64,000 bases of DNA from JACCVG01 sp963790245 (GTDB lineage Bacteria > Actinomycetota > Thermoleophilia > Solirubrobacterales > Thermoleophilaceae), in contig CAWBNP010000002.1 in NCBI GenBank assembly GCA_963790245.1, positions 2,108,001 to 2,172,000 on the forward strand, given 5' to 3'. A program made the position numbers and the translations under genes. Below the pieces are notes generated by a model. That model was not told the DNA's origin. It ran no database searches and was given only the letters and a program-made list of their open reading frames with translations. Shown here piece after piece: positions 1-7,594 of the stretch (the first letter of the stretch is position 1; every line of letters begins with the position of its first letter).

Positions 1-448
1 CGCGCTCGGGCTCCTCGGCGGCCCGCCAGCTCTTGATGAAGTAGGGCGTTCGGGTTTCCAGCTCATAGGCCGTGATCAGCACCCGAGTCAGCGCCTCGGA
101 GGCGCGCGTGTTGCCGAGGTAACGCTTGAGCGCGGCGCGCAGCGCCGCCGAGTCGTACTTCTCCTCGATCAGCCCCCAGACCGATTCGATCCGGTGGCCG
201 AGCGAGCGCTCGAAGATCTTCGGACCGGCCTGTCGGTAGAGCCCGACCAGGTCGCCAGCGCTGTGCAGCGGGCGCCCATCCGGTCCGGGGATCGCGATTG
301 CCGCCGCGATGATCCCGCCGGTCGAGGTCCCGGCGACCAAATCGAACAGATCCGCCGCGGGCTTGTCCGCGCGTCGCTCCAGCTCGGCCAGCACGAGCGC
401 GGGGATGATCCCCCGGATTCCACCACCGTCGATCGAGAGAACGCGCAC
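1..448 (-). CDS. Patatin-like phospholipase (3' end cut by window edge)
   Basis: The reading frame starts at GTG 448, just after the sufB stop, and is open to the window edge, giving 149 residues. The opening VRVLSIDGGGIRG carries the patatin oxyanion-hole motif DGGGxRG at once, and GTSTGG about 35 residues later carries the GxSxG nucleophile serine. Patatins are serine-aspartate dyad acyl hydrolases acting on membrane lipids; the aspartate (usually DGG/DGA) lies beyond the edge. The 16-bp gap to sufB suggests co-transcription with the SUF operon, although a functional link is unknown. Some patatins are effectors in anti-phage systems, but no nucleotide cyclase is adjacent here. Confidence 0.85.
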   Translation of the reverse strand, partial: MRVLSIDGGGIRGIIPALVLAELERRADKPAADLFDLVAGTSTGGIIAAAIAIPGPDGRPLHSAGDLVGLYRQAGPKIFERSLGHRIESVWGLIEEKYDSAALRAALKRYLGNTRASEALTRVLITAYELETRTPYFIKSWRAAEEPER

Positions 449-464
449 CCGCGCTGCCCCCGAT

Positions 465-1865
465 CTATCCGATGCTTCCGACCATCTCCAATTGGATCAG
501 CCGGTTGAGCTCCACCGCGTACTCCATCGGCAGTTCCTTGGTGACGGGCTCGATGAAGCCGTTGACGATCATCGCGGCCGCCTCCTCCTCGCTGAGCCCG
601 CGGCTCTGGAGGTAGAACAGCTGCTCGTCGGAGATCTTGCCGACGACCGCCTCGTGGGCAACCGTCGTATGCGGGTTCTCGATCTGGATGTCGGGCCAGG
701 TGTCCGACCGTGACTCGGGGTCCATCATCAGCCCGTCGCACTGGACGTGCGACTTGGAGCCTTGCGAGTTCTTGCCCATCCGCACGAGGCCCCGGTAGCC
801 CATCACGCCGCCGTCCTTGGAGATCGACTTGGCGAGGATGTTCGAGGTCGTGTTCGGCGCGAGGTGCATCACCTTCGCGCCGGTGTCCTTCCAGACGCCG
901 CCGGAGGCGACGCCGACGTTGAGGTGGTCGGCACGCGCGCCCTCGCCCATCAGGAACGAGCCCGGGTAGAGCATCACGTACTTGGCGCCCATCGAGCCAC
1001 CGACCCACTCGACGGTGCCTTCGGCCTCGACGATCGCGCGCTTCGTATTGAGGTTGTAGACGTCCTTCGACCAGTTCTGAACGGTCGTGTAGCGCGCCTT
1101 GGCACCCTCCTTGACGAAGATCTCGACGACCGCCGAGTGCATCGAGTTGACCGAGTAGCTCTGCGCCGTGCAGCCCTCGATGTAGTTCACCTCGGAGCCC
1201 TCGTCGGCGATGATCAGCGTGTGCTCGAAAGTCCCTTCGCCCTGACCCTCCATGCGGAAGTAGGCCTGCAGCGGTAGGTCGACCTTGACGCCCTTGGGGA
1301 CGTACAGGAACGAGCCGCCCGACCAGATCGCGCCGTGCAGCGCCGAGAACTTGTTGTCCTGCGGCGGGACGCACTTGGTCATGAAGTAGGGCTCGACCAG
1401 GTCGGGGTACTGCTCGATTGCGGTGTCCATCGAGCAGAAGAGGATCCCGAGCTTGGCGTACTCCTCCTTGAGTCCCTCGTAGACGGGCTCGTTGTCCCAG
1501 ACGCCGACGACGCCCGCGAGATGCTCGCGCTCGGCCTGGGGGATGCCGAGATCCTCGTAGGTCTGCTTCATGTCGGCCGGGACGTCGTCCCAGCTGTCGT
1601 AGCGACCAGCGGTCGGGGGCGAGTAGAGCACCAGCTCGTCGAGGTTCAGGCCCGAGAGGTCGACACCCCAGGTGGGGATCGGCTTGCGCTGGTAGATGTC
1701 GAGCGACTTGAGCCGCTTGTCGAGCATCCACTGCGGCTCTGACTTGATCTTCGACATCTCCTCGACGACCTCGCGCGAGATGCCCTGCTTGGCGATCAGC
1801 TGACCCTGATCGTCCTCGGCTATCGCGCTCGCAGTGGGGATTCGCGTTTTGTCAACGGTGGCCAT
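465..1865 (-). CDS. sufB: Fe-S cluster scaffold subunit SufB
   Basis: A 466-residue protein of full SufB length; with SufC and SufD it forms the cytoplasmic SufBCD scaffold on which [4Fe-4S] clusters are built. The family-typical stretch VNYIEGCTAQSYSVNSMHSAVVE, the paralogous match to SufD and the late conserved segment AHEAVVGKISDEQLFYLQSRG are all visible. Start ATG 1865 (MATVDKTRIP) is chosen because upstream in-frame sequence looks non-coding. It is the last suf gene and is separated from sufU by about 250 bp, unlike the overlapping genes before it, so it may have its own promoter or be expressed at a different level. Confidence 0.96.
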   Translation of the reverse strand: MATVDKTRIPTASAIAEDDQGQLIAKQGISREVVEEMSKIKSEPQWMLDKRLKSLDIYQRKPIPTWGVDLSGLNLDELVLYSPPTAGRYDSWDDVPADMKQTYEDLGIPQAEREHLAGVVGVWDNEPVYEGLKEEYAKLGILFCSMDTAIEQYPDLVEPYFMTKCVPPQDNKFSALHGAIWSGGSFLYVPKGVKVDLPLQAYFRMEGQGEGTFEHTLIIADEGSEVNYIEGCTAQSYSVNSMHSAVVEIFVKEGAKARYTTVQNWSKDVYNLNTKRAIVEAEGTVEWVGGSMGAKYVMLYPGSFLMGEGARADHLNVGVASGGVWKDTGAKVMHLAPNTTSNILAKSISKDGGVMGYRGLVRMGKNSQGSKSHVQCDGLMMDPESRSDTWPDIQIENPHTTVAHEAVVGKISDEQLFYLQSRGLSEEEAAAMIVNGFIEPVTKELPMEYAVELNRLIQLEMVGSIG

Positions 1866-2116
1866 GTGGAAGCTCTCAGGTCGGGTGCTGCCGAGGACTA
1901 AATCCTGTCTCGGCGGTCGGATATGAAGTCTAGCGGGCGCCCGCGTCGGTGACCGGCTTGTCGGGGTCCAGCCTGGACCGATCATGACGGACGCGATCCG
2001 CGTGGTCGAGGCAACATCGAGGTCGGTCCGGCGGCCGAGTGCTGCGCATGTGGGGTAATCGCGTCGACGAGATCCGATCACCGCCCGGGCGCCGGGCGGC
2101 TAGCGCGGAGCGCGGA

Positions 2117-2506
2117 CTATTCGGGCCAGTCGGCCCGCTCGCTCGTCGCGCCGCGCATCACCTTGAGGTTGAGCAGGGCGCACTTGCGTCGAGTCGGCGA
2201 GATGTCGATGCCGAGCTGCTCGATCATCCAGTCGGCACCCAGGGCGGGGATCTCGGCGACCGGCATCCCGATGTACTCGTCCGAGGCGATCGAGGCGGCC
2301 GCCTGGGAGATCGCGCAGCCCTGCCCGTGGAAGGCGATCTCGGCGATCCGGCCCTTCTCGTCGACGCGGATGTGGACGCCCATGTCATCGCCGCAGAGCG
2401 GGTTGTGGTCGTGCGCGTCGAGGTCGTGCGGGTCGAGCTCGCCGAAGTTCCGCGGGTTCTTGTAGTGGTCCAGGATGTAATCCCGGTACAGCCCGTCCAT
2501 GCTCAT
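2117..2506 (-). CDS. sufU: Sulfur-transfer / Fe-S assembly protein SufU
   Basis: A 129-residue IscU-fold protein. It begins MSMDGLYRDYILDHYKNPRN, and the three zinc-binding cysteines are present in LCGDDM, GQGCAIS and RRKCALL, with the aspartate after the first one. In Gram-positive bacteria SufU is the zinc-dependent sulfurtransferase that takes persulfide sulfur from SufS. ATG 2506 lies one base after the sufS stop and is preferred to an upstream TTG that overlaps sufS. Presence of SufU rather than SufE/SufA marks the Gram-positive SUF type. Confidence 0.95.
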   Translation of the reverse strand: MSMDGLYRDYILDHYKNPRNFGELDPHDLDAHDHNPLCGDDMGVHIRVDEKGRIAEIAFHGQGCAISQAAASIASDEYIGMPVAEIPALGADWMIEQLGIDISPTRRKCALLNLKVMRGATSERADWPE

Positions 2507-2507
2507 C

Positions 2508-3749
2508 TCAGAGCTCAAACACCCTTCGAGCCTCCACCAGCGCCTCGCAGAGACGGTCGATGTCCTCGCGCGTGTTGTAGACGTGGAACGAGGCGCGCGC
2601 CGTGGCCGATACGGCGAGCCGGCGCATCAGCGGCTGGGCGCAGTGATGCCCGGCGCGCACGCAGACCGCGCGGCGGTCGCAGATCTCGGCGATGTCGTGC
2701 GGATGGATGCCCTCGATCGCGAACGACACGACCCCTCCGCGACGCTCAGGGGAAGGCGGGCCGAACAGCCGCAGGCCGGGGATCTCCGCGAGCCGGTCGA
2801 GAGCGTGGGTGGTGAGGTCGAGCTCGTGCGCGCGGATGTTCTCCATGCCCAGCGAGCCGAGGTAGTCGACCGCGGCGCCGAGACCGACTCCTTCGGCGAT
2901 CGCGGATGTGCCCGCCTCGAACTTCCAGGGCAGATCGTTCCAGGTCGACCCGTCGCGTTCGACGGTCGAGATCATGTCGCCGCCGCCGAGGAACGGCGGC
3001 ATCTCGGCGAGCAGCTCGGCGCGGCCGTGGAGCACGCCGATGCCGGTCGGGCCGAGTGCCTTGTGCCCCGTCCAGCAGTAGAAGTCGGCGTCGATCCCCT
3101 GCAGGTCGACGGGCATCTGCGGCATCGCCTGGGCGCCGTCGACCACGCTCACCGCCCCGGCCGCCCGCGCGCGCGCGACGATGTCCTGCACCGGGTTGAT
3201 CGTCCCGAGCACGTTCGAGACGTGGACCACCGAGACGAGCTTTACCCGGCCCTCGGCGAGCACCGCGTCGAGCTCCTCGAGCGACAGTTCGCCGTCGTCG
3301 GAGACCGACAGGTAGCGCAGCTTTGCCCCGCGCTCGGCGCAGAGCATCTGCCAGGGGACGATGTTTGAGTGGTGCTCCATCTCGGTGATCAGCACCTCGT
3401 CGCCCTTCCCGATGTTCTCGCGGCCCCAGGAGTGGGCGATCAGGTTGATCGCCTCGGTGACGTTGCGGGTGAAGATCGTCGCGCGTTCCTCCCAGCCGGC
3501 GAACGCCGCGATCCGGGCACGGGCGCCCTCGAACAGCTCGGTCGCCTCGACCGCGAGCCCGTAGACGCCGCGGTGGACGTTGGCGTTGGAGTTGCGGTAG
3601 TAGTCGCTCATCGCGTCGATCACCGCGGCGGGCTTCTGCGAGGTCGCCGCGGAGTCCAGGTAGACGAGCGGGTTGCCGTCGTACTCGCGTGTGAGCACCG
3701 GGAAGTCCGCCTTGATCGCGGATCCGAGCTGGGCGTGCGCCACGGCCAT
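2508..3749 (-). CDS. sufS: Cysteine desulfurase SufS
   Basis: A 413-residue PLP-dependent group II cysteine desulfurase that removes sulfur from L-cysteine and passes it to SufU. The PLP lysine lies in CWTGHKALGPTG, the cofactor aspartate in VVDGAQ, and the persulfide-carrying cysteine in RAGHHCAQPLM on a short group-II-type loop. ATG 3749 overlaps the sufD stop by one base, indicating translational coupling. The N-terminus (FPVLTREYDGNPLVYLDSAATSQKP) is typical of SufS. Confidence 0.97.
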   Translation of the reverse strand: MAVAHAQLGSAIKADFPVLTREYDGNPLVYLDSAATSQKPAAVIDAMSDYYRNSNANVHRGVYGLAVEATELFEGARARIAAFAGWEERATIFTRNVTEAINLIAHSWGRENIGKGDEVLITEMEHHSNIVPWQMLCAERGAKLRYLSVSDDGELSLEELDAVLAEGRVKLVSVVHVSNVLGTINPVQDIVARARAAGAVSVVDGAQAMPQMPVDLQGIDADFYCWTGHKALGPTGIGVLHGRAELLAEMPPFLGGGDMISTVERDGSTWNDLPWKFEAGTSAIAEGVGLGAAVDYLGSLGMENIRAHELDLTTHALDRLAEIPGLRLFGPPSPERRGGVVSFAIEGIHPHDIAEICDRRAVCVRAGHHCAQPLMRRLAVSATARASFHVYNTREDIDRLCEALVEARRVFEL

Positions 3750-5041
3750 CAGCGCTGCGCGATGAACTCGGCGACCGTGTCCTTGGCGGCCAGGATCTTC
3801 TCCGAGATGCGCTTCCGGCAGAGGTCTTCGAGCTGGGGATCCTCGAGCCGCTGGATGACCTCCTCGAAGTAGCCCTCGACCAGGATCCGAACCGCTTCCT
3901 GGCGCTCGACGCCGCGGGTCATCATGTAGAAGACGAGCTCCTCGTCGATCTCGCCGACCGTCCCGCCGTGCGAGGCCGAGACGTTGTCGACCTCGACGAT
4001 CAGCGACGGGATCGAATCCGCCTTGGCCTTCGGCGAGAGCAGCATCGAGTGGGTCTGCAGGTAGGTGTGCGAGTTCGTCGCCCCCGGGATGATCTCGATC
4101 AGCCCCTCGTAGGAGGCACGCGAGGCGCCCGTCAGCGCGCCCTTCCAGACCGTGTCGCCGGTCGTGTTGGCCTGCTCCTTGCGGTCGGTCGTGAACAGGT
4201 CGAGGTGCTCGGTCCCCTGGGTGAAGTAGAGCCCCGAATGGCGCATGTCCGACCCCTGCTCGGCGGTGATGATGTCGAGCCGCTGCTTGGTGAGGTGGCC
4301 TCCGAGGTGGATCGGAACCCACTTGCAGACCGCGTCGCGGCCGATCTCGACCCGCTTGACGGAGATGTCGTGGACCTCGCCCGAGCCCCAGTCCTGGTAG
4401 TGGGAGAGCCGCGCGTTGGAGCCGGCGGCGCAGTACATCTCGAACGCGCCCGCGTGCAGCGCCTGGCCCTCGAAGTCGGTCGCGATGCAGGCCTCGCGCA
4501 CGTAGGCCTGCGCGTTCTCGCCGATCACGACGAGCGTGTGGGCGTACTGGACCGTGCCGGGCTCGTCGATCAGGTAGAGGACCTGGATCGGGTCAGCGAC
4601 GACGACGCCGTCGGGGACGTGGACGAACGCTCCGCCGGTCCAGAAGGCCGCGGTCGCGGCGGAGAACTTGCCCTCCTCGGCCGACAGTCGCTTCATGAAG
4701 TACGGCTCGACGAGCTCGGGGTGCTCCTCGACGGCCTGCTCGAGCGAGCAGACGATCACGCCCTGCTCGGCGAGCTCGGGCTCGAGCACCGAGGCGATCG
4801 TGGATGCGCCGCGCTGGACGATGAGGCCGGCCCGTGCCTGCTCCCCGATCGCATCGCGGGCTACCTCGGGCAGGTCGTCGCGCCCGGAGACCGGCTCGTA
4901 GCGGCGGGGTTCGAGCGCTTCGAGGTCGAGGCCGCGCAGCGACGTCGTCCAGAAGCCCGACCGGCGCCAGTTCGGGATCGGCTCGGCCTCGTAGCGGGCG
5001 AGCGCGTCGGCGCGGATCTGCTCGACGAAGCTATCCGGCAT
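3749..5041 (-). CDS. sufD: Fe-S cluster assembly protein SufD
   Basis: A 430-residue SufB paralogue and partner of SufC in the SufBCD scaffold; SufD is linked in the family to iron entry. It has a divergent helical N-terminus (MPDSFVEQIRADALARYEAEPIPNW) followed by the beta-helix core and the conserved C-terminal SASHGGTVGEIDEELVFYMMTRG, which contains the family histidine. The start overlaps the end of sufC by 11 bp and the stop overlaps sufS. Confidence 0.95.
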   Translation of the reverse strand: MPDSFVEQIRADALARYEAEPIPNWRRSGFWTTSLRGLDLEALEPRRYEPVSGRDDLPEVARDAIGEQARAGLIVQRGASTIASVLEPELAEQGVIVCSLEQAVEEHPELVEPYFMKRLSAEEGKFSAATAAFWTGGAFVHVPDGVVVADPIQVLYLIDEPGTVQYAHTLVVIGENAQAYVREACIATDFEGQALHAGAFEMYCAAGSNARLSHYQDWGSGEVHDISVKRVEIGRDAVCKWVPIHLGGHLTKQRLDIITAEQGSDMRHSGLYFTQGTEHLDLFTTDRKEQANTTGDTVWKGALTGASRASYEGLIEIIPGATNSHTYLQTHSMLLSPKAKADSIPSLIVEVDNVSASHGGTVGEIDEELVFYMMTRGVERQEAVRILVEGYFEEVIQRLEDPQLEDLCRKRISEKILAAKDTVAEFIAQR

Positions 5042-5783
5042 TGGCGGCGACCTCTTCGCGGATGAACTCGTAGCCCTTCTCCTCGAGCTCGTCGGCGAGC
5101 TCGGAGCCGCCCTCGCGCACGATCCGGCCGTCGAGCAGGATGTGGACGAAGTCTGGCTTGACGTAGTTCAGGATCCGCGTGTAGTGGGTGATGATCAGCG
5201 AGCCCATCTCCGGGCCGCGCATCGCGTTGACGCCGTCGGAGACGATCCGCAGCGCATCGATGTCGAGCCCCGAGTCGGTCTCGTCGAGCACCGCGATCGC
5301 GGGCTTCAGCATCGCCATCTGGAGGATCTCGGCGCGCTTCTTCTCGCCACCTGAGAACCCCTCGTTGAGGTAGCGCTTGGTGAACGCGCGGTCGATCTTG
5401 AGCAGGTCCATGTTCTCGCCCAGCATCGCGCCGAACTCCTTGACCTTGATCGGCTCCTCGCGGCCGGCGTTGACCGCCATCCGCAGGAAGTTCGCGACCG
5501 AGACGCCGGGGATCGTCGCCGGATACTGGAAGGCGAGGAACAGGCCCGCGCGGGCGCGCTCGTCCGGGTCGGCCTCGGTCAGGTCCTCGCCGTCGAGCAG
5601 GATCTTGCCCTCGGTGACCTCGTAGTTGGGGTTGCCCATGATCGTGTTGGCGAGCGTCGACTTGCCGGAGCCGTTGGGCCCCATCAGCGCGTGGGTCTCG
5701 CCCTTTGACACGGTCAGGTCGACGCCGTGGAGGATCTCGCGATCCTCGGTCCGGACGTGCAGGTTCTGGATCTCCAGGCTCAT
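5031..5783 (-). CDS. sufC: Fe-S assembly ATPase SufC
   Basis: A 250-residue soluble ABC-type ATPase driving conformational change in SufBCD. Walker A is GPNGSGKST (about residues 35-43), the Q-loop is in FLAFQYPATIPGV, the signature is FSGGEKKRAE and Walker B is AVLDETDSGLD, with the SufC-type ETDSGLD variant. ATG 5783 overlaps the stop of the Rrf2 gene in an ATGA. It is the first structural gene of the operon, an order (C-D-S-U-B) like that of Bacillus rather than the B-D-C-S-U order known from other actinobacteria. Confidence 0.97.
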   Translation of the reverse strand: MSLEIQNLHVRTEDREILHGVDLTVSKGETHALMGPNGSGKSTLANTIMGNPNYEVTEGKILLDGEDLTEADPDERARAGLFLAFQYPATIPGVSVANFLRMAVNAGREEPIKVKEFGAMLGENMDLLKIDRAFTKRYLNEGFSGGEKKRAEILQMAMLKPAIAVLDETDSGLDIDALRIVSDGVNAMRGPEMGSLIITHYTRILNYVKPDFVHILLDGRIVREGGSELADELEEKGYEFIREEVAANAG

Positions 5784-6250
5784 ACGGTCACTTTCGGTTG
5801 CGTTGTGTCGCCGACCGCGCGTGCTGCGGGCCGGACCAGGTCTGAGAGTGTCATGTCCTCGAGCGTGCCGACGATCGCGCCGTGGACGCGAGCCCACAGC
5901 AGCTTCGTCGGGCAGGGCTCGCTGCCGTCGGTCTCGCGCGAGCAGATGACCTCGCCGTGGGAATCGGCGGCGATGCATTCGATCGGCGCGATCCCGCCCT
6001 CGAGGGCGGCGACGACCTCGGCCATCGTGATCTCCTGCGGAGCGCGCGCCAGGCTGTAACCGCCGTGCGCCCCACGGCGGGAGTCGACGAGCTCGGCGCG
6101 GCGCAGGCTCGCGACGAGGTGCTCGAGGTAGGCGAGCGGCAGCCCTTCCGAAGCGGCGATCGCCGTCAAGGAGACCGGTTCGCCACGATCGACGCGGGCG
6201 AGGTGGACCATCAGGCGGACCCCGTACTCGGCTTTGGTCGAGAACATCAT
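5780..6250 (-). CDS. Rrf2-family transcriptional regulator of the suf operon
   Basis: A 156-residue Rrf2/IscR-like protein. The N-terminal winged helix (FSTKAEYGVRLMVHLA ... GYSLARAPQEITMAEVV) is canonical. Three cysteines follow in IECIAADSH, VICSRET and EPCPTK, spaced C-x10-C-x9-C, which could hold an Fe-S cluster, although this is wider than the IscR spacing. ATG 6250 is chosen over an upstream TTG; ATG 6247 is also possible. The gene leads the suf operon and overlaps sufC, so it most likely senses Fe-S status and autoregulates through the palindrome just upstream. Confidence 0.93.
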   Translation of the reverse strand: MMFSTKAEYGVRLMVHLARVDRGEPVSLTAIAASEGLPLAYLEHLVASLRRAELVDSRRGAHGGYSLARAPQEITMAEVVAALEGGIAPIECIAADSHGEVICSRETDGSEPCPTKLLWARVHGAIVGTLEDMTLSDLVRPAARAVGDTTQPKVTV

Positions 6251-6260
6251 CGGCCGCAAA

Positions 6261-6279
6261 TCCTACTCACCGAGTAGGA
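6261..6279. promoter_or_regulatory. Palindrome upstream of rrf2-suf, likely Rrf2 operator
   Basis: TCCTACTC-ACC-GAGTAGGA is a perfect 8-bp inverted repeat with a 3-bp centre, ending about 10 bp before the rrf2 start codon. Rrf2-family repressors bind such short dyads. Read on the minus strand, the half-site proximal to the gene contains AGGA, which would also serve as the ribosome-binding site, so protein binding could block both transcription and translation initiation. Binding itself is inference. Confidence 0.6.
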
Positions 6280-6303
6280 GTAGCTGCCGATGATGCCCCG
6301 CAG

Positions 6304-6750
6304 TCAGCCCTTCGGGGCCCTGAAGCGGGTGATCTCGTACCCGATCTCCTCGTCGGCGATCATGAAGCTGCGGTCGATGTAGATCGAGCGGGGGACTCCC
6401 GTTGCGCTGCGATAGCGGGCCTCGAGGTGCTCGGCGTCGAGACCGCCCCGGATCAGGTCGAAGAGCTTCTCGACCTTGTTGACGCCGCGGTAGTTGCGCG
6501 GGGTGTTGCGCGGCTTTCCGTTCCGGACCGTGATGGTCACCTTGCGGGTGTACTCCGGTGGGCAGAAACAGATCCGGCGGATCTTGTAGCTGTAGGTGCG
6601 AATCCCGCTGTCCTTCCAACGCTGCTCGGCCCGGTCGAGCTTGGCCTTTGCTTCGGGATCGATGCGGGTCGGGCTCTCGGCACCGGCTGTCGCGGGCACC
6701 AGCGCGGCAACGGCGAGCAATGAGAGGGCGGCGGCTGGCTTGAGATTCAC
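6304..6750 (-). CDS. Secreted DUF6174-type protein
   Basis: A 148-residue protein with a Sec signal peptide (positive MNLK, hydrophobic core, AGA-type cleavage near residue 24). The mature part has W..SGIRTYSYKIRRICFCPPEY and TITVRNGKPRN, the pattern I associate with DUF6174, a small extracytoplasmic family of unknown function. Two cysteines (CFC) could bind metal or form a disulfide. It lies between the suf regulator and the SCO1-like gene on the same strand. No function can be assigned. Confidence 0.75.
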   Translation of the reverse strand: MNLKPAAALSLLAVAALVPATAGAESPTRIDPEAKAKLDRAEQRWKDSGIRTYSYKIRRICFCPPEYTRKVTITVRNGKPRNTPRNYRGVNKVEKLFDLIRGGLDAEHLEARYRSATGVPRSIYIDRSFMIADEEIGYEITRFRAPKG

Positions 6751-6810
6751 GCTGGGCTCCTAGGGTCGAACGGTCGGGGCGGTACTACTACGCGGCACCT
6801 GGGGATTTCA

Positions 6811-7404
6811 TCACTCCGCCTCGAGTCGCGCGATGTCGTGCGCGATCCGCTCGGGCGTGGCCTGGTCGAGCGGAAAGCCGATCCGCTGGAACCCGTCGCC
6901 GTCCACGAGCACGATCCGCGCCTGGTGGTCGGCGTCCTCGAGCTGGGGCTGGATCGCGAAGCCGTCCCAGATCGGGCTCAGCTCGGCCTCGTCGCCGAGC
7001 ACCCAGTCCATCCGCCCGGTCATCCGTACCTCGTTGTTGAACCTGCGCGCCAGGGCGGCAGTGTCGTTGGCCGGGTCGACCGAGATCGCGAGCACCGGCA
7101 CGTCGTGTCCGAGCTGGTCAAGCGCACCCTTGATCTGCTGTGCCTGGGGCGGGCAGGTGTCGTCGCACTCGGTGTAGAGGAAGGTGACGGCGACCGGCCG
7201 GCCGCGCAGGGCGCGCATCGAGATCGGCTCGCCGTCCTGATCGCGGAGCTCGAAGTCCGGCGCCCGGTACTCGGGCGGGAGCGTCGCGCCTTCGAAGCCG
7301 CTCGGGGGCGTGTCGAGAGTGGCAGGGGATCGTCCGACGATGGCGATCGCCGCCACCACCGCAGCCCCCACCAGCACGACAACGAGGAGGGCGCGCAGCC
7401 TCAC
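6811..7404 (-). CDS. SCO1/SenC-family copper chaperone / thioredoxin-like protein
   Basis: A 197-residue membrane-anchored protein: hydrophobic helix at residues 5-23, then a thioredoxin fold. Copper ligands of the SCO family are intact: C80 and C84 in TECDDTCP, and H160 in DADHQARIV. SCO proteins deliver copper to, or reduce cysteines of, the CuA site of cytochrome c oxidase on the outer membrane face. No oxidase genes are near. It is transcribed away from the rhodanese-MoeB gene, with a long dyad in the shared intergenic region. Confidence 0.9.
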   Translation of the reverse strand: MRLRALLVVVLVGAAVVAAIAIVGRSPATLDTPPSGFEGATLPPEYRAPDFELRDQDGEPISMRALRGRPVAVTFLYTECDDTCPPQAQQIKGALDQLGHDVPVLAISVDPANDTAALARRFNNEVRMTGRMDWVLGDEAELSPIWDGFAIQPQLEDADHQARIVLVDGDGFQRIGFPLDQATPERIAHDIARLEAE

Positions 7405-7415
7405 GCTCGCGCGCT

Positions 7416-7464
7416 CATCGTTCTTACCTTTTCGTCCTTATGGGCCGAAAAGGTAAGAACGATG
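7416..7464. repeat. Perfect 19-bp inverted repeat with 11-nt loop in divergent promoter region
   Basis: CATCGTTCTTACCTTTTCG (7416-7434) is exactly reverse-complemented at 7446-7464. It lies 11 bp upstream of the SCO1-like start and 130 bp upstream of the rhodanese-MoeB start, so it is in the 5' region of both divergent genes and is not a terminator. It is markedly more AT-rich than its surroundings. It could be a large operator or an RNA hairpin in the sco1 leader. Confidence 0.85.
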
Positions 7465-7550
7465 GAGCGGGGGAGGGCGGTCATGAGTTGCCGCGAGCGT
7501 AGAGCTCTAAGATCGAATCTGCGCAGCCAGACCCGCTCGTAGCCCATCGC

Positions 7551-7588
7551 TATACTTATTGAAGTAAACCCCTACAGGGATTCAGGAG
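7551..7588 (+). promoter_or_regulatory. Putative -10 element and Shine-Dalgarno of rhodanese-moeB gene
   Basis: TATACT at 7551-7556 resembles a sigma-70-type -10 box in an AT-rich patch, and AGGAG at 7584-7588 is a strong ribosome-binding site 6 nt before GTG 7595. No convincing -35 is visible, so the promoter part is weak while the RBS is good. Confidence 0.35.
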
Positions 7589-7594
7589 ATTCAA

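Noticed and set aside
1..448. Patatin-like protein as a CBASS/CapV effector
   Set aside because: No CD-NTase, HORMA or TRIP13-like gene is visible, and the neighbour is sufB; the left side is outside the window.
169..1731. 520-residue open frame overlapping sufB and the patatin-like gene
   Set aside because: It is an out-of-frame reading of sufB; sufB in the neighbouring frame has full family similarity.
2081..2099. CCGCCCGG-GCG-CCGGGCGG hairpin after sufU as a terminator
   Set aside because: No U-rich tract follows on the minus strand, and sufB, an essential operon partner, lies beyond it; at most an attenuator.
7416..7464. The long hairpin as an intrinsic terminator
   Set aside because: It lies in the upstream region of two divergent genes and no gene is transcribed into it.
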